Assembly (NCBI RefSeq): GCF_000719265.1
Contig: NZ_JOFL01000008.1
Coordinates: 124,001-188,000, forward strand
Source of the DNA: Streptomyces roseoverticillatus
GTDB taxonomy: Bacteria > Actinomycetota > Actinomycetes > Streptomycetales > Streptomycetaceae
DNA length: 64,000 bases
Direction: 5' to 3'
The translations under genes and the position numbers were made by a program. Below, piece after piece: positions 27,103 through 36,069 of the stretch. Position 1 is the first letter of the stretch. The number at the start of each line of letters is the position of its first letter. The notes below the pieces were generated by a model. That model was not told where the DNA came from. It did no database searches and saw only the letters and a list, made by a program, of their open reading frames with translations.

Positions 27103-27515
27103 GCTGCGGAGACCCGCACGAGACGGACTGCTCCGAGGTTCTCGACCACCTCTACGAGTTCCTCGACCACGAGATGCCCGACGGGGACTGCGCCAAGTTC
27201 GAGGTGCACATCGACGAGTGCTCCCCGTGCCTGGAGAAGTACGGCCTGGAACAGGCCGTGAAGAAGCTGGTCAAGCGCTGCTGCGGCCATGACGACGTGC
27301 CGGCCGACCTGCGCTCGAAGGTGATGGGCCGGATCGAGCTCATCCGCGCCGGGCAGTCGGTGCCCGAGCAGGACGTCGTGGCCGAGGCCCGGGCGGCGGA
27401 GGCCGCCGCGCGCACGGCCAAGGGCGCCGAGAGCGCGCCGGGCGCCAAGGGTGCCCGCAGCGCGTCGGGCGGCCCCGCGCGGCCGGGCCCGCTGGGCGCC
27501 ACGACCCAGGAGTAG
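27099..27515 (+). CDS. rsrA: Zinc-binding anti-sigma factor RsrA
   Basis: A 138-residue redox-sensitive anti-sigma factor that holds SigR until disulphide stress oxidises it. The ZAS motif is intact: Cys11, His37, Cys41 and Cys44 (H-I-D-E-C-S-P-C), with further cysteines at 3, 31, 61 and 62. ATGA overlap with sigR gives translational coupling and matched stoichiometry. The last 40 or so residues form an Ala/Gly/Lys-rich tail ([14 protein letters not shown]), making this protein longer than the roughly 105-residue S. coelicolor RsrA as I remember it. The tail is probably disordered. Confidence 0.94.
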   Translation: MSCGDPHETDCSEVLDHLYEFLDHEMPDGDCAKFEVHIDECSPCLEKYGLEQAVKKLVKRCCGHDDVPADLRSKVMGRIELIRAGQSVPEQDVVAEARAAEAAARTAKGAESAPGAKGARSASGGPARPGPLGATTQE

Positions 27516-27745
27516 CCGGTCCCCGCGCCCGCGGCGCGGTCATCCCGCCTGTCCTGTACCGCTTACGGCCTTATACGGCCCGGCCCGCGCATGCCGTCCG
27601 GCGGCGATAATCACCCGAAGGTGTGCATCTGGTCGGTTCGCGCGGGGCAATCCCCGAATGCGGCGTTCCCCGGCTCCGCCGGACCCTATTCTCCCCTTCC
27701 TGACGGCAAGCATGTCGGCACCTCACGGGACGGGGAGGACGCGCC

Positions 27746-29101
27746 ATGGGGGCACTACCGGCGGCAGCGCGCCTGTGTGTGCTGTGCGCCGTTCTCGCCG
27801 CCGTCGCGTGCGCCGCCCCCGCCCTGCGGGCCGGACCCGGCGTCCCGTGGTGCGCCGTGGCCCTCCTGGCCGCGGTCTGCGCCGTCTGCGAGCGCCTGCC
27901 CCGCCGCACCCTGACCCTGCCCGTCCTGCTCGCCGGGGCGTTCCTGCTGCCGCCCGCCGCCGCGGGCCTCGTGGCCGTGCCGGGCGCGCTCGTCGGCCGG
28001 GTCGAGCAGCGCCCCGCGTGGGTGCGGCGGCTGTGGCACGCCGCCCAGCTCTCCCTGGCCTCCTGCGCCGCCTCCCACGTCTTCGCCCTCGCCGCCCCGG
28101 CCATGGCCACGGACGCGGGCCTCTCCCCGCTCGCCCCCGCGGACTTCCCCGCAGCCATGCCGCCCGCCCTCGCCGCGGCCCTCGTCCTCTCCCTCGTGGC
28201 CGCCGCCCTCGACGGCGCCGTCCGCGTCGCCGCCGAGCGCCGCCGCCCGCGCGCCGCCTGGAGCGGCCTCCTGCTGCCCGGCCCGCTGCTGCCGGCCCTC
28301 GTGCACGGCCCCACCGGCCTGCTCACCGCGGCCCTGTGGCACAGCGCCTACGGCCCGCCCGCGGCGCTGCTCGTCCTGCTGCCGATGTCCGTCTCCTCCT
28401 GGTTCCTGGACCGCTGCGAGCGCGAGCGCGCCGCGCACCAGGCCACCATCCGGGCGCTGGTCCAGGCCGTCGACCTCAAGGACCGCTACACCCGCGGCCA
28501 CAGCGAGCGCGTGGGGCGCGCCTCCGTGCTCATCGGCCGCGAGCTCGGCATGGCCGGCGAGCGGCTGGAGGCGCTGCGCTTCGCCGGCATCCTGCACGAC
28601 GTCGGCAAACTCGGCGTCCCCACCCGCCTGTTGCGCAAGGACGGCCCGCTCACCCCGGAGGAGCGGCGCGTCATCGAACTGCACCCCGAGTACGGGCACG
28701 AGATGGTGCGCGGCATCGGCTTCCTCGACGAGGCGCGGGCCGCGATCCTCCACCACCACGAGCGCCTGGACGGCAGCGGCTACCCCTACGGACTGATGGG
28801 CCATCAGATCCCGTTCTTCGCCAGGATCGTGGCCGTCGCCGACGCCTTCGACGCGATGACCTCCACGCGCAGTTACAGCCGGGCCCGCCCCGTGCCGGCC
28901 GCCCTCGCCGAGCTCCGCCGCTGCGCAGGAAGCCAGTTCGACCCTCGCATGGTCGCCGCCCTGTGCACCGCCCTCGACCGTCACGGATGGCATTCGACAG
29001 TGACCTCGGAGGCTACGGAGAGTGCAACTCCACCCAGCGGAAACGTCCCTTCTTCCCATCGGCCGGTCACCGGAGCCGGCCAACCGGGAGGTGAGGGGTG
29101 A
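27746..29101 (+). CDS. Membrane-anchored HD-GYP phosphodiesterase
   Basis: A 451-residue protein with about six N-terminal hydrophobic segments and a C-terminal HD-GYP domain (about residues 230-410). The metal and catalytic residues are visible: RYTRGHSERVGR, LHDVGKLGVP, HPEYGHEMVRG, ILHHHERLDGSGYP with the G-Y-P tripeptide, and ADAFDAMTSTRSY. HD-GYP enzymes hydrolyse cyclic di-GMP, the messenger that controls Streptomyces development. GGGGAGG precedes ATG 27746. TATTCT at 27687 resembles the putative sigR p2 -10 hexamer. Its stop overlaps the next HD gene, so the two are coupled. Confidence 0.9.
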   Translation: MGALPAAARLCVLCAVLAAVACAAPALRAGPGVPWCAVALLAAVCAVCERLPRRTLTLPVLLAGAFLLPPAAAGLVAVPGALVGRVEQRPAWVRRLWHAAQLSLASCAASHVFALAAPAMATDAGLSPLAPADFPAAMPPALAAALVLSLVAAALDGAVRVAAERRRPRAAWSGLLLPGPLLPALVHGPTGLLTAALWHSAYGPPAALLVLLPMSVSSWFLDRCERERAAHQATIRALVQAVDLKDRYTRGHSERVGRASVLIGRELGMAGERLEALRFAGILHDVGKLGVPTRLLRKDGPLTPEERRVIELHPEYGHEMVRGIGFLDEARAAILHHHERLDGSGYPYGLMGHQIPFFARIVAVADAFDAMTSTRSYSRARPVPAALAELRRCAGSQFDPRMVAALCTALDRHGWHSTVTSEATESATPPSGNVPSSHRPVTGAGQPGGEG

Positions 29102-30360
29102 CGGGACGGCATGACGGACTCCTGGTACGGAGCGTGCACGGGGCGGCCGTCGCGCTCGCCCTGGCCGCCCTGGCCCGCACCGCCTGGCACGGCCTCGCCC
29201 AGCCCCGCGTCGCCCTCGCCTACGGCCTCCTCATCGCCGTCGGCGAGGCCGCCCGGCGCCGCCGCCCCACCGCCGGCCCCGGCGACCGCCAGACCGCGCC
29301 CGTAGGAGCCGCCGGAGCCCTCTCGTACGCCCTGCTCGGCGAGATCGGCGGGCAGCCATCCGCACACGGCGCCCCCCAGGTCGTCGCCGTGGTGCTCGCC
29401 GCCACCCTCGCCGGCGCGATCGGCCGCCCGCCCGCGCGCGACCACCTCGCGCGCCGCCTGCTCACCACCGCCTTCGCCGCCGTCTGCTTCCAGCCCCTGC
29501 ACCACTCCGGAGCCCTCGACCACTGGCCCGGCCACGGCCCCGCCTACGCCTTCGTCCTGCTCCTCGTGCTCGCCCTGACCACCCTCTTCGACGCCGTCCT
29601 CGCCGCGGCCCTCACCCTCCTCCGCACGGGCGGCCCCTACGGCCCCGCCCTGCGCGACGAACTGCGCGCCCTCGCCGGCATCGGCACCGCGATCTGCGCC
29701 ACCGGCATCGTCATGGCCCTCGCCGTGGGCGTCGCCGGGCTGTGGGCCCTGCCGGTCTTCTGCCTGCCCCTGCTCCTCACCCAGCTCTCCTTCCACCGCT
29801 ACACCGCCGTGCGGGCCACGTACCACCAGACCATCGCCTCCCTCGCCCGCTCCACGGAGATCGCCGGCCACACCCCCGCCGGGCACGCCCGGCGCGTCGC
29901 CGCCCTCAGCCGGGCCACCGGACGCGAGCTCGGCCTGTCCGAGACCGGGCTCACCGTTCTGGAGTACGCCGCACTGATGCACGACATCGGGCAGCTCTCC
30001 CTCCTCGACCCCGTGCCCGCCGGGGCCACCGAGCCCCTGCCGCCCGAGCAGCGCCGCCGCATCGCCCTCCTCGGCGGGGCCGTCGTCCGCCGGACCGGCG
30101 TCCCCTCCGACGTCGCCGTCGTGGTCGAGCGCCAGGCCGCCCCGTACCGCGAGCAGCCCCTCGCCGCCCGCATCGTCCGCACCGTCAACGCCTACGAGGA
30201 CCTCGTCGGCGAGAGCGGCTGCGGCCCGTTGTGCGCCCTGGAGCGGCTCCGGCTCGACACGGCCCGCGAACACGACCCGCAGGTGGTCGCCGCCCTGGCC
30301 GGAGTGCTCGCGCGCGGGGGCGGACCGGGAGTGCCCGACCAGCGGCAGGACCAGAGGTAA
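29098..30360 (+). CDS. Membrane protein with degenerate HD domain
   Basis: A 420-residue paralogue-like partner of the preceding gene, coupled to it by a GTGA overlap. Hydrophobic N-terminal segments lead to an HD region (about residues 240-390) with AGHTPAGHARRVAALSR and ALMHDIGQLSLLD. The HD pair is kept, but the HHE and GYP motifs are lost: the equivalent region reads VVVERQAAPYREQPLAARIVRTVNAYEDL. It is therefore probably a non-catalytic sensor or regulatory partner. GTG 29098 follows GGGAGGTGAGG. A spaced HD-only hydrolase activity cannot be excluded. Confidence 0.8.
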   Translation: MTGRHDGLLVRSVHGAAVALALAALARTAWHGLAQPRVALAYGLLIAVGEAARRRRPTAGPGDRQTAPVGAAGALSYALLGEIGGQPSAHGAPQVVAVVLAATLAGAIGRPPARDHLARRLLTTAFAAVCFQPLHHSGALDHWPGHGPAYAFVLLLVLALTTLFDAVLAAALTLLRTGGPYGPALRDELRALAGIGTAICATGIVMALAVGVAGLWALPVFCLPLLLTQLSFHRYTAVRATYHQTIASLARSTEIAGHTPAGHARRVAALSRATGRELGLSETGLTVLEYAALMHDIGQLSLLDPVPAGATEPLPPEQRRRIALLGGAVVRRTGVPSDVAVVVERQAAPYREQPLAARIVRTVNAYEDLVGESGCGPLCALERLRLDTAREHDPQVVAALAGVLARGGGPGVPDQRQDQR

Positions 30361-30637
30361 GAGTCCGGTCAAAGCGGGAGTACCGCGGTGAACCCACGGG
30401 TAATGAGCGGGCGTCCAAAGGGGCATGGTTGGATGCGAAGAGGAGAGCAGAGGAAAGAAGGCGAGAAACCGCGGAGACGACGGGGGGCGTCGGGCGCGTC
30501 GCCGCCTCCGGCACGGAGGTGTGACGGGCGCGACTTCCCGGAGCGAGTGAGATGTGGCAGGTTGTCGTCAGGGAGGACGGCGGCCTTCACCTGGGTCATC
30601 CGGCGTGGTCGCACGCAGAAACCGGCAGGCGGGAATC
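30361..30637. other. 277-nt intergenic leader without a gene
   Basis: The stretch has no convincing coding frame. It contains a purine-rich run around 30431-30475 (GAAGAGGAGAGCAGAGG and similar) and several GC hairpins around 30480-30530. A promoter for the following TPR gene should lie here, but no clear -35/-10 pair is visible. Confidence 0.5.
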
Positions 30638-31624
30638 GTGAGGATCTTCGGCAAGGTACGGCACCGGCCTTCCGCCTCGTGGCGGCAGGCCACCGACCGT
30701 GCCTTCACGCTCATCGGCGACGGCCGGTACGAGGACGCGGGCGCGCTCCTGACCCGCGCGGCCGACATGGAGCCCTGGCTCTCCGAGTCGTGGTTCAACC
30801 TGGCGCTGCTGCACAAGTTCCGCCACGACTGGGAGCAGGCCCGCGCGGCCGGGCTGCGCGCCGTGGCCCTCCTGGACCGCGAGGCCGGCGCCCCGGACTG
30901 GTGGAACGTGGGCATCGCCGCCACCGCCCTGCAGGACTGGCCGCTGGCCCGCCGCGCCTGGCAGGCGTACGGCCTGCGCGTGCCCGGCGAGGGCACTCCG
31001 GCCGGCGAGCCCGTCGGCATGGAGCTGGGCAGCGCGGCCGTCAGACTCTCGCCCGAGGGCGAGGCGGAGGTCGTGTGGGGCCGCCGGCTCGACCCGGCCC
31101 GGATGGAGGTCCTCTCCATCCCGCTGCCCTCCTCGGGCCGCCGCTGGGGCGAGGTCGTGCTGCACGACGGCGTCCCGCACGGCGAGCGCGTCACCGCCGC
31201 CGGGCCCGCCTACCCCGTCTTCGACGAGATCGAGCTGTGGGCCCCCTCGCCCGTGCCCACGTGGGTCGTCCTGCTGGAGGCCGCCACCGAGGCCGACCGG
31301 GACGCCCTGGAGCGGCTCGCGGCCGACGCGGGCTTCGCCGCCGAGGACTGGTCCTCGTCCGTGCGGCTCCTGTGCCGCACGTGCTCGGAGAGCCGCATGC
31401 CCAGCGACGAGGGCAACGGCGAGCACCTCGACCCCCACGACCACAGCGAGCCCGGCCACCCCGGCCCCCTCGGCCACCGCACGGCCGGCTCCGGCTCCCT
31501 GTGGGTGCCCGAGCGCGAGTGCGGCATCGCCGCCCCCGCCGGGCTGGTGCGGGGCCTGCTGGACGGCTGGGTGGCGGACAGCCCGGACAGCCGGGAGTGG
31601 CGCGACCTGGAAGAGGTCTGCTGA
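30638..31624 (+). CDS. TPR-repeat protein
   Basis: A 328-residue protein. The N-terminal part (about residues 10-110) holds TPR-like helices with DRAFTLIGDGRYEDAGALLTRAADMEPWLSESWFNLALLHKF. The rest is a mixed domain with VVWGRRLDPARMEVLSIPLPSSGRRWGEVVLHDG and a cysteine-containing segment (RLLCRTCSES). That segment may bind a metal, with HDHSEPGHPG nearby. No family name comes to mind for the C-terminal half. GTG 30638 opens at VRIFGKV with GCGGGAA a few bases upstream. It precedes def by 90 nt and may share its transcript. Confidence 0.7.
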   Translation: MRIFGKVRHRPSASWRQATDRAFTLIGDGRYEDAGALLTRAADMEPWLSESWFNLALLHKFRHDWEQARAAGLRAVALLDREAGAPDWWNVGIAATALQDWPLARRAWQAYGLRVPGEGTPAGEPVGMELGSAAVRLSPEGEAEVVWGRRLDPARMEVLSIPLPSSGRRWGEVVLHDGVPHGERVTAAGPAYPVFDEIELWAPSPVPTWVVLLEAATEADRDALERLAADAGFAAEDWSSSVRLLCRTCSESRMPSDEGNGEHLDPHDHSEPGHPGPLGHRTAGSGSLWVPERECGIAAPAGLVRGLLDGWVADSPDSREWRDLEEVC

Positions 31625-31666
31625 GCACTTCCGAGGACCCCCGGCGCCGCGGGCGGGGACCCGTAC

Positions 31667-31676
31667 CCTGTACAGG
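31667..31676. promoter_or_regulatory. Palindrome CCTGTACAGG upstream of def
   Basis: A perfect 10-bp palindrome 38 nt before the def start, inside the presumed promoter. The regulator is unknown. Confidence 0.35.
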
Positions 31677-31714
31677 ACATCCTTTTGGGTTCTGAGAGAG
31701 GCACGACGGCGGAC

Positions 31715-32353
31715 ATGTCGCAGCAGTCGCAGCAAGAGACCGACCAGCAGGTGGACGGCGAGTTCATCGTGGACACCGAGGACTGCGAGGCGCGCGAGCT
31801 CGCGCACCGCGAGCGCGGCACGTCCCGCCCGATCACCGTCGTCGGCAACCCCGTCCTGCACCGCGAGTGCAAGGACGTCACCTCCTTCGACGACGAGCTG
31901 GCGCAGCTGATCGACGACATGTTCGCGAGCCAGCACACCGCGGAGGGCGTCGGCCTCGCCGCCAACCAGATCGGCGTCGACCTCAAGGTCTTCGTCTACG
32001 ACTGCATGGACGACGAGGGCGTCCGCCACGTGGGCACCGTGTGCAACCCCGTCCTGGAGGACCTCCCGGCCGGCCGCCGGGTCCTGGACGACTCCAACGA
32101 GGGCTGCCTCTCCGTCCCCACCGCCTACGCCTCCCTCGCCCGCCCCGACCACGCCGTCGTCAGCGGCCAGGACGCCAAGGGCAACCCCATCCGCGTCCAG
32201 GGCACCGGCTACTTCGCGCGCTGCCTCCAGCACGAGACCGACCACCTCTACGGCCGGCTCTACATCGACCGCCTCTCCAAGCGCGACCGCAAGGACGCGC
32301 TGCGGCAGATGGAAGAGGGCACCCCGCGCTACCCGGTCGTCGCGAACGACTGA
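31715..32353 (+). CDS. def: Peptide deformylase
   Basis: A 212-residue metalloenzyme that removes the formyl group from nascent proteins. All three motifs are present: [17 protein letters not shown] (cysteine metal ligand) and QHETDH (HExxH). About 40 extra N-terminal residues, Gln/Asp-rich ([11 protein letters not shown]), precede the domain. Both flanking initiator tRNA genes in this window relate to the same formyl-methionine cycle, but they are 16 kb away and not an operon. A strong hairpin follows the stop. Confidence 0.95.
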   Translation: MSQQSQQETDQQVDGEFIVDTEDCEARELAHRERGTSRPITVVGNPVLHRECKDVTSFDDELAQLIDDMFASQHTAEGVGLAANQIGVDLKVFVYDCMDDEGVRHVGTVCNPVLEDLPAGRRVLDDSNEGCLSVPTAYASLARPDHAVVSGQDAKGNPIRVQGTGYFARCLQHETDHLYGRLYIDRLSKRDRKDALRQMEEGTPRYPVVAND

Positions 32354-32370
32354 CCTCGCGTACGACGCAG

Positions 32371-32410
32371 ACGTGTGGCGGGCGCTCCCATGGGGGCGCC
32401 CGCCACACGT
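32371..32410 (+). terminator. def terminator
   Basis: A perfect 15-bp stem (32371-32385 with 32396-32410); the CCC/GGG inside the 10-nt loop can extend it. It begins 17 nt after the def stop. Confidence 0.85.
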
Positions 32411-32430
32411 GTGTCCACGATCATCATGAA

Positions 32431-32501
32431 ACGCGGCATCGCGTGCCTCCCGTCCGTGCGGAACCACTGGGTTCCCGGACCGGAGACACGCGATGCCGCG
32501 T
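32431..32501. repeat. 71-nt nested palindrome downstream of nrdB
   Basis: ACGCGGCATCGCGTG (32431-32445) is perfectly complementary to 32487-32501. The 41-nt interior has its own nested stems: TCCG/CGGA around GGAACC-ACTG-GGTTCC. It is separate from the def terminator and lies 25 nt from the nrdB stop. It may terminate nrdB or be a small mobile-type palindrome. Confidence 0.7.
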
Positions 32502-32525
32502 ACGCGCGGATTTAACCCGCGAGGA

Positions 32526-33554
32526 TCAGAACTCGTCGTCGAAGGCGACCGTGCCCTCGACCGCCACCTGGTACGCGGACGCGCGGCGCTCGAAGAAGTT
32601 GGTCAGCTCCTGGACGTTCTGCAGCTCCATGAAGGAGAACGGGTTCTCCGAGCCGAACACCGGGGCGATGCCCAGGCGCTGCAGGCGCTGGTCGGCGACG
32701 CACTGCAGGTACTCGCGCATGGAGTCGGTGTTCATGCCCGGCAGGCCGTCACCGCACAGGTCGCGGGCGAACTGCAGCTCGCACTCGACGGCCTCCTTCA
32801 GCATGTCCGTGACCTGCTGCTGGAGCTCGTCGTCGAACAGGTCCGGCTCCTCCTCGCGGACGGTGTCCACGACGGAGAACGCGAAGTCCATGTGCATGGA
32901 CTCGTCGCGGAACACCCAGTTGGTGCCGGTCGCGAGGCCGTGCAGCAGGCCGCGGCTGCGGAACCAGTACACGTAGGCGAAGGCGCCGTAGAAGAACAGG
33001 CCCTCGATGCACGCGGCGAAGCAGATGAGGTTGAGCAGGAAGCGACGGCGGTCGGCCTTCGTCTGCAGGCTCTCCAGCTTCTCGACCTCGTTGATCCACT
33101 TGAAGCAGAACTGGGCCTTCTCGCGGATCGACGGGATGTTCTCCACCGCGTCGAAGGCGGCGGCGCGGTCGTCCGGGTCGGGCAGGTAGGTGTCGAGCAG
33201 CGTCAGATAGAACTGGACGTGCACGGCCTCCTCGAACAGCTGCCGCGACAGGTACAGGCGCGCCTCGGGCGAGTTGATGTGCTTGTACAGCGTCAGCACG
33301 AGGTTGTTCGCCACGATCGAGTCGCCGGTCGCGAAGAACGCGACGAGGCGGCCGATCATGTGCTGCTCGCCCGGGGAGAGCTTGGCGAGGTCGGCGACGT
33401 CCGAGTGGAGGTCGACCTCCTCGACGGTCCAGGTGTTCTTGATCGCGTCACGGTAGCGGTCGTAGAAGTCCGGGTACCGCATCGGACGCAGGGTCAGCTC
33501 GAAGCCCGGGTCGAGCAGGTTTTTATTGAGCGCAGTCTTCTCGGTGGAGCTCAT
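32526..33554 (-). CDS. nrdB: Class Ia ribonucleotide reductase, beta subunit
   Basis: A 342-residue R2 protein carrying the diiron-tyrosyl radical cofactor that starts ribonucleotide reduction. Iron-ligand regions are FFATGDSIVANNL, FEEAVHVQFYLTLL and FRDESMHMDFAF. ENPFSFMELQN and the acidic C-terminus VAFDDEF are the parts expected to dock with NrdA. It overlaps nrdA by 1 nt (TAATG), so the subunits are coupled. I see no nrdS-like AraC regulator downstream, where S. coelicolor has one. Confidence 0.95.
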   Translation of the reverse strand: MSSTEKTALNKNLLDPGFELTLRPMRYPDFYDRYRDAIKNTWTVEEVDLHSDVADLAKLSPGEQHMIGRLVAFFATGDSIVANNLVLTLYKHINSPEARLYLSRQLFEEAVHVQFYLTLLDTYLPDPDDRAAAFDAVENIPSIREKAQFCFKWINEVEKLESLQTKADRRRFLLNLICFAACIEGLFFYGAFAYVYWFRSRGLLHGLATGTNWVFRDESMHMDFAFSVVDTVREEEPDLFDDELQQQVTDMLKEAVECELQFARDLCGDGLPGMNTDSMREYLQCVADQRLQRLGIAPVFGSENPFSFMELQNVQELTNFFERRASAYQVAVEGTVAFDDEF

Positions 33555-35935
33555 TACTGGCAGGCCTCGCAGGACTCGGGGTTCTCAAGGGAGCAGGCGA
33601 TGGCGTCCGCGTCGGGCGCGGCCTGCTGCACCGGGATGGTGGCGGCGGCGCTGGCCGACCGGGCGATCCGGGTCGCCGGGCGGGAGCGCAGGTAGTACGT
33701 CGTCTTGATGCCCTGCTTCCAGGCGTACGCGTACATCGAGCTGAGCTTGCCGATGGTGGGCGAGGCCATGAAGAGGTTCAGCGACTGGCTCTGGTCCAGG
33801 TAAGGCGTGCGGGCCGCCGCCATGTCGATCAGGGCGCGCTGCGGGATCTCCCAGGCGGTGCGGTAGAGGTCGCGCACCTCCTGCGGGATCCAGCGCATGT
33901 CCTGGATCGAGCCGTTGGCCTCGGTCATGGCGTCGCGCGTGGTGCGGTCCCACACGCCGAGCTGCTTGAGCTCCTCCACCAGGTAGGTGTTGACCTGCAG
34001 GAACTCACCGGAGAGCGTCTCGCGCTTGAACAGGTTGGAGACCTGCGGCTCGATGCACTCGTACACGCCCGCGATGGACGCGATGGTCGCCGTGGGGGCG
34101 ATGGCGAGCAGCAGCGAGTTGCGCATGCCGACCTCGGCGATGCGGGCGCGCAGCGCCTCCCAGCGGTCCTCCCACGCGGCGACGGCGTTGGGGTAGTGGT
34201 CCGGGTGCAGCACGCCGCGGGCGGTGCGGGTCGCGGCCCAGGCCGGGTGCGCGCCGTTGCGCTCGGCGAGGTCGGCGGAGGCCTCGTACGCCGCGAGCAT
34301 GATCCGCTCGGAGATCTTGGTGGAGAGGGCCTTCGCCTCGGCCGAGTCGAAGGGCAGGCGCAGGCGGAAGAAGACGTCCTGCAGGCCCATCAGGCCGAGG
34401 CCCACCGGGCGCCAGCGGCTGTTGGAGCTGCCGGCCTGCTCGGTCGGGTAGAAGTTGATGTCCACGACGCGGTCGAGGAAGGTGACGGCCGTGCGGACCG
34501 TACGGTCGAGCTTCTCCCAGTCCATCTCGCCGTCTGCACCGAGGTGCTGCGCGAGGTTGACGGAGCCCAGGTTGCAGACCGCGGTCTCGCCGTCGTCCGT
34601 GACCTCGAGGATCTCGGTGCAGAGGTTCGAGGAGTGGACGACCGCGCCCTTCTCGGCCGTCTGGTTGGCGGTGCGGTTGGCGGCGTCCTTGAACGTCATC
34701 CAGCCGTTGCCGGTCTGCGCGAGGGTGCGCATCATGCGGGCGTAGAGCACGCGCGCCGGGATGGTCTTGACGGCCTTGCCGGCGGCCTCGTAGGCGCGGT
34801 AGGCGGCGTCGAACTCGTCGCCGTAGAGGTCGACCAGGTCGGGCGTGTCGGCCGGGGAGAACAGCGACCAGTCGGCGTCGGCCTCGACGCGGCGCATGAA
34901 CTCGTCCGGGATCCAGTGCGCGATGTTGAGGTTGTGGGTGCGGCGGGCCTCTTCGCCGGTGTTGTCGCGGAGCTCCAGGAACTCCTCGATGTCGGCGTGC
35001 CAGGTCTCCAGGTAGACGCAGGCGGCGCCCTTGCGGCGGCCGCCCTGGTTGACCGCGGCGACGGAGGCGTCAAGGGTGCGCAGGAACGGCACGATGCCGT
35101 TGGAGTGGCCGTTGGTGCCGCGGATCAGCGAGCCGCGGGAGCGGATGCGCGAGTACGACAGGCCGATGCCGCCGGCGTGCTTCGACAGCCGGGCCACCTG
35201 GTGGTAGCGGTCGTAGATCGAGTCCAGCTCGTCCAGCGGGGAGTCCAGCAGGTAGCAGGACGACATCTGCGGGTGGCGGGTGCCGGAGTTGAAGAGCGTC
35301 GGGGAGGACGGCAGGTACGAGAGGGTGCTCGTCAGGCCGTACAGCTCGGCGACGTCGGCGAGGGCGCGCTCGGAGTGGTCCTCGGCCAGGCCGCAGGCCA
35401 CGCGCAGCAGGAAGTGCTGCGGGGTCTCGATCACGTCGCGGTGGATCGGGTGGCGCAGCAGGTAGCGGCTGTGCAGGGTGCGCAGGCCGAAGTAGCCGAA
35501 GCGGTCGTCGGCGCCGTCGGCGAGGGCCTTCTCGACGAGCTCGTCCAGGTAGCCGGCGTGGGTGGCGACGAACGCGGCGGTCTCGTCCGCGATCAGGCCT
35601 TCCTTGTGGCCGACGGCGACCGAGGCCGAGAAGGAGGTGGCGCCCTGGCCGGCGGCCTCGTCGGCGATCGCGCGCGTGAGCAGGCGGGCGGCGAGGCGGG
35701 AGTACTCGGGCTCCTCGGCGATCAGTCCCGCGGCGGCCTCGGTGGCGAGGGAGCGGAGCTCGGCCTCGTCCGAGGTGGCGCTCCGGCCCCGCAGTGCGGC
35801 GGCGGCGACCTTGCCCGGGTCGGTGGCGGGAAGGTCGGCGGTGAGGTCGGTCAGGGTGCGCAGCAGCGCGGTCCCGGGGCCGCCGGTCGCTTCTTCCGCA
35901 GTCGCTGAGACCGGATCGGCGGGCGCGATGGTCAC
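33554..35935 (-). CDS. nrdA: Class Ia ribonucleotide reductase, alpha subunit
   Basis: A 793-residue R1 protein that reduces ribonucleotides to deoxyribonucleotides. Active-site and redox cysteines are in SSCYLLDSPLD, SSNLCTEILE (with the catalytic Glu) and TAVCNLGSVNL. The C-terminal shuttle pair is C-E-A-C-Q. A clear N-terminal ATP-cone is not seen. The first 70 residues are Ala-rich, so activity control by dATP at such a site is doubtful. GTG 35935 is chosen for GGGAGAG 5 nt upstream; the frame extends to 36253 through the riboswitch, which is not translated. Expression should respond to cobalamin and NrdR. Confidence 0.95.
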   Translation of the reverse strand: MTIAPADPVSATAEEATGGPGTALLRTLTDLTADLPATDPGKVAAAALRGRSATSDEAELRSLATEAAAGLIAEEPEYSRLAARLLTRAIADEAAGQGATSFSASVAVGHKEGLIADETAAFVATHAGYLDELVEKALADGADDRFGYFGLRTLHSRYLLRHPIHRDVIETPQHFLLRVACGLAEDHSERALADVAELYGLTSTLSYLPSSPTLFNSGTRHPQMSSCYLLDSPLDELDSIYDRYHQVARLSKHAGGIGLSYSRIRSRGSLIRGTNGHSNGIVPFLRTLDASVAAVNQGGRRKGAACVYLETWHADIEEFLELRDNTGEEARRTHNLNIAHWIPDEFMRRVEADADWSLFSPADTPDLVDLYGDEFDAAYRAYEAAGKAVKTIPARVLYARMMRTLAQTGNGWMTFKDAANRTANQTAEKGAVVHSSNLCTEILEVTDDGETAVCNLGSVNLAQHLGADGEMDWEKLDRTVRTAVTFLDRVVDINFYPTEQAGSSNSRWRPVGLGLMGLQDVFFRLRLPFDSAEAKALSTKISERIMLAAYEASADLAERNGAHPAWAATRTARGVLHPDHYPNAVAAWEDRWEALRARIAEVGMRNSLLLAIAPTATIASIAGVYECIEPQVSNLFKRETLSGEFLQVNTYLVEELKQLGVWDRTTRDAMTEANGSIQDMRWIPQEVRDLYRTAWEIPQRALIDMAAARTPYLDQSQSLNLFMASPTIGKLSSMYAYAWKQGIKTTYYLRSRPATRIARSASAAATIPVQQAAPDADAIACSLENPESCEACQ

Positions 35936-35961
35936 TGAGGCTCTCCCTCGCTCGGCTGGGT

Positions 35962-36040
35962 GGGCCGGCGGGAGAGCTCGACGGGCCGCGCACGGGCATG
36001 CCTGATGCGCAGGGCATGCCTCGTAGGCGTCCGCCGGCCC
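35962..36040 (-). promoter_or_regulatory. Probable expression-platform hairpin of the nrdA leader
   Basis: GGGCCGGCGG (35962-35971) pairs with CCGCCGGCCC (36031-36040). Inside it, GGCATGCC occurs twice (35995-36002, 36013-36020) as a second stem. The hairpin stands between the riboswitch aptamer and the nrdA ribosome site. Confidence 0.55.
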
Positions 36041-36069
36041 AACCCGCGAGGCCCGGACGAATTCAACGC

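Noticed and set aside
30388..31695. A 435-codon plus-strand frame overlapping the TPR gene
   Set aside because: It is an Arg/Ala-rich shadow; the frame from GTG 30638 carries the TPR pattern.
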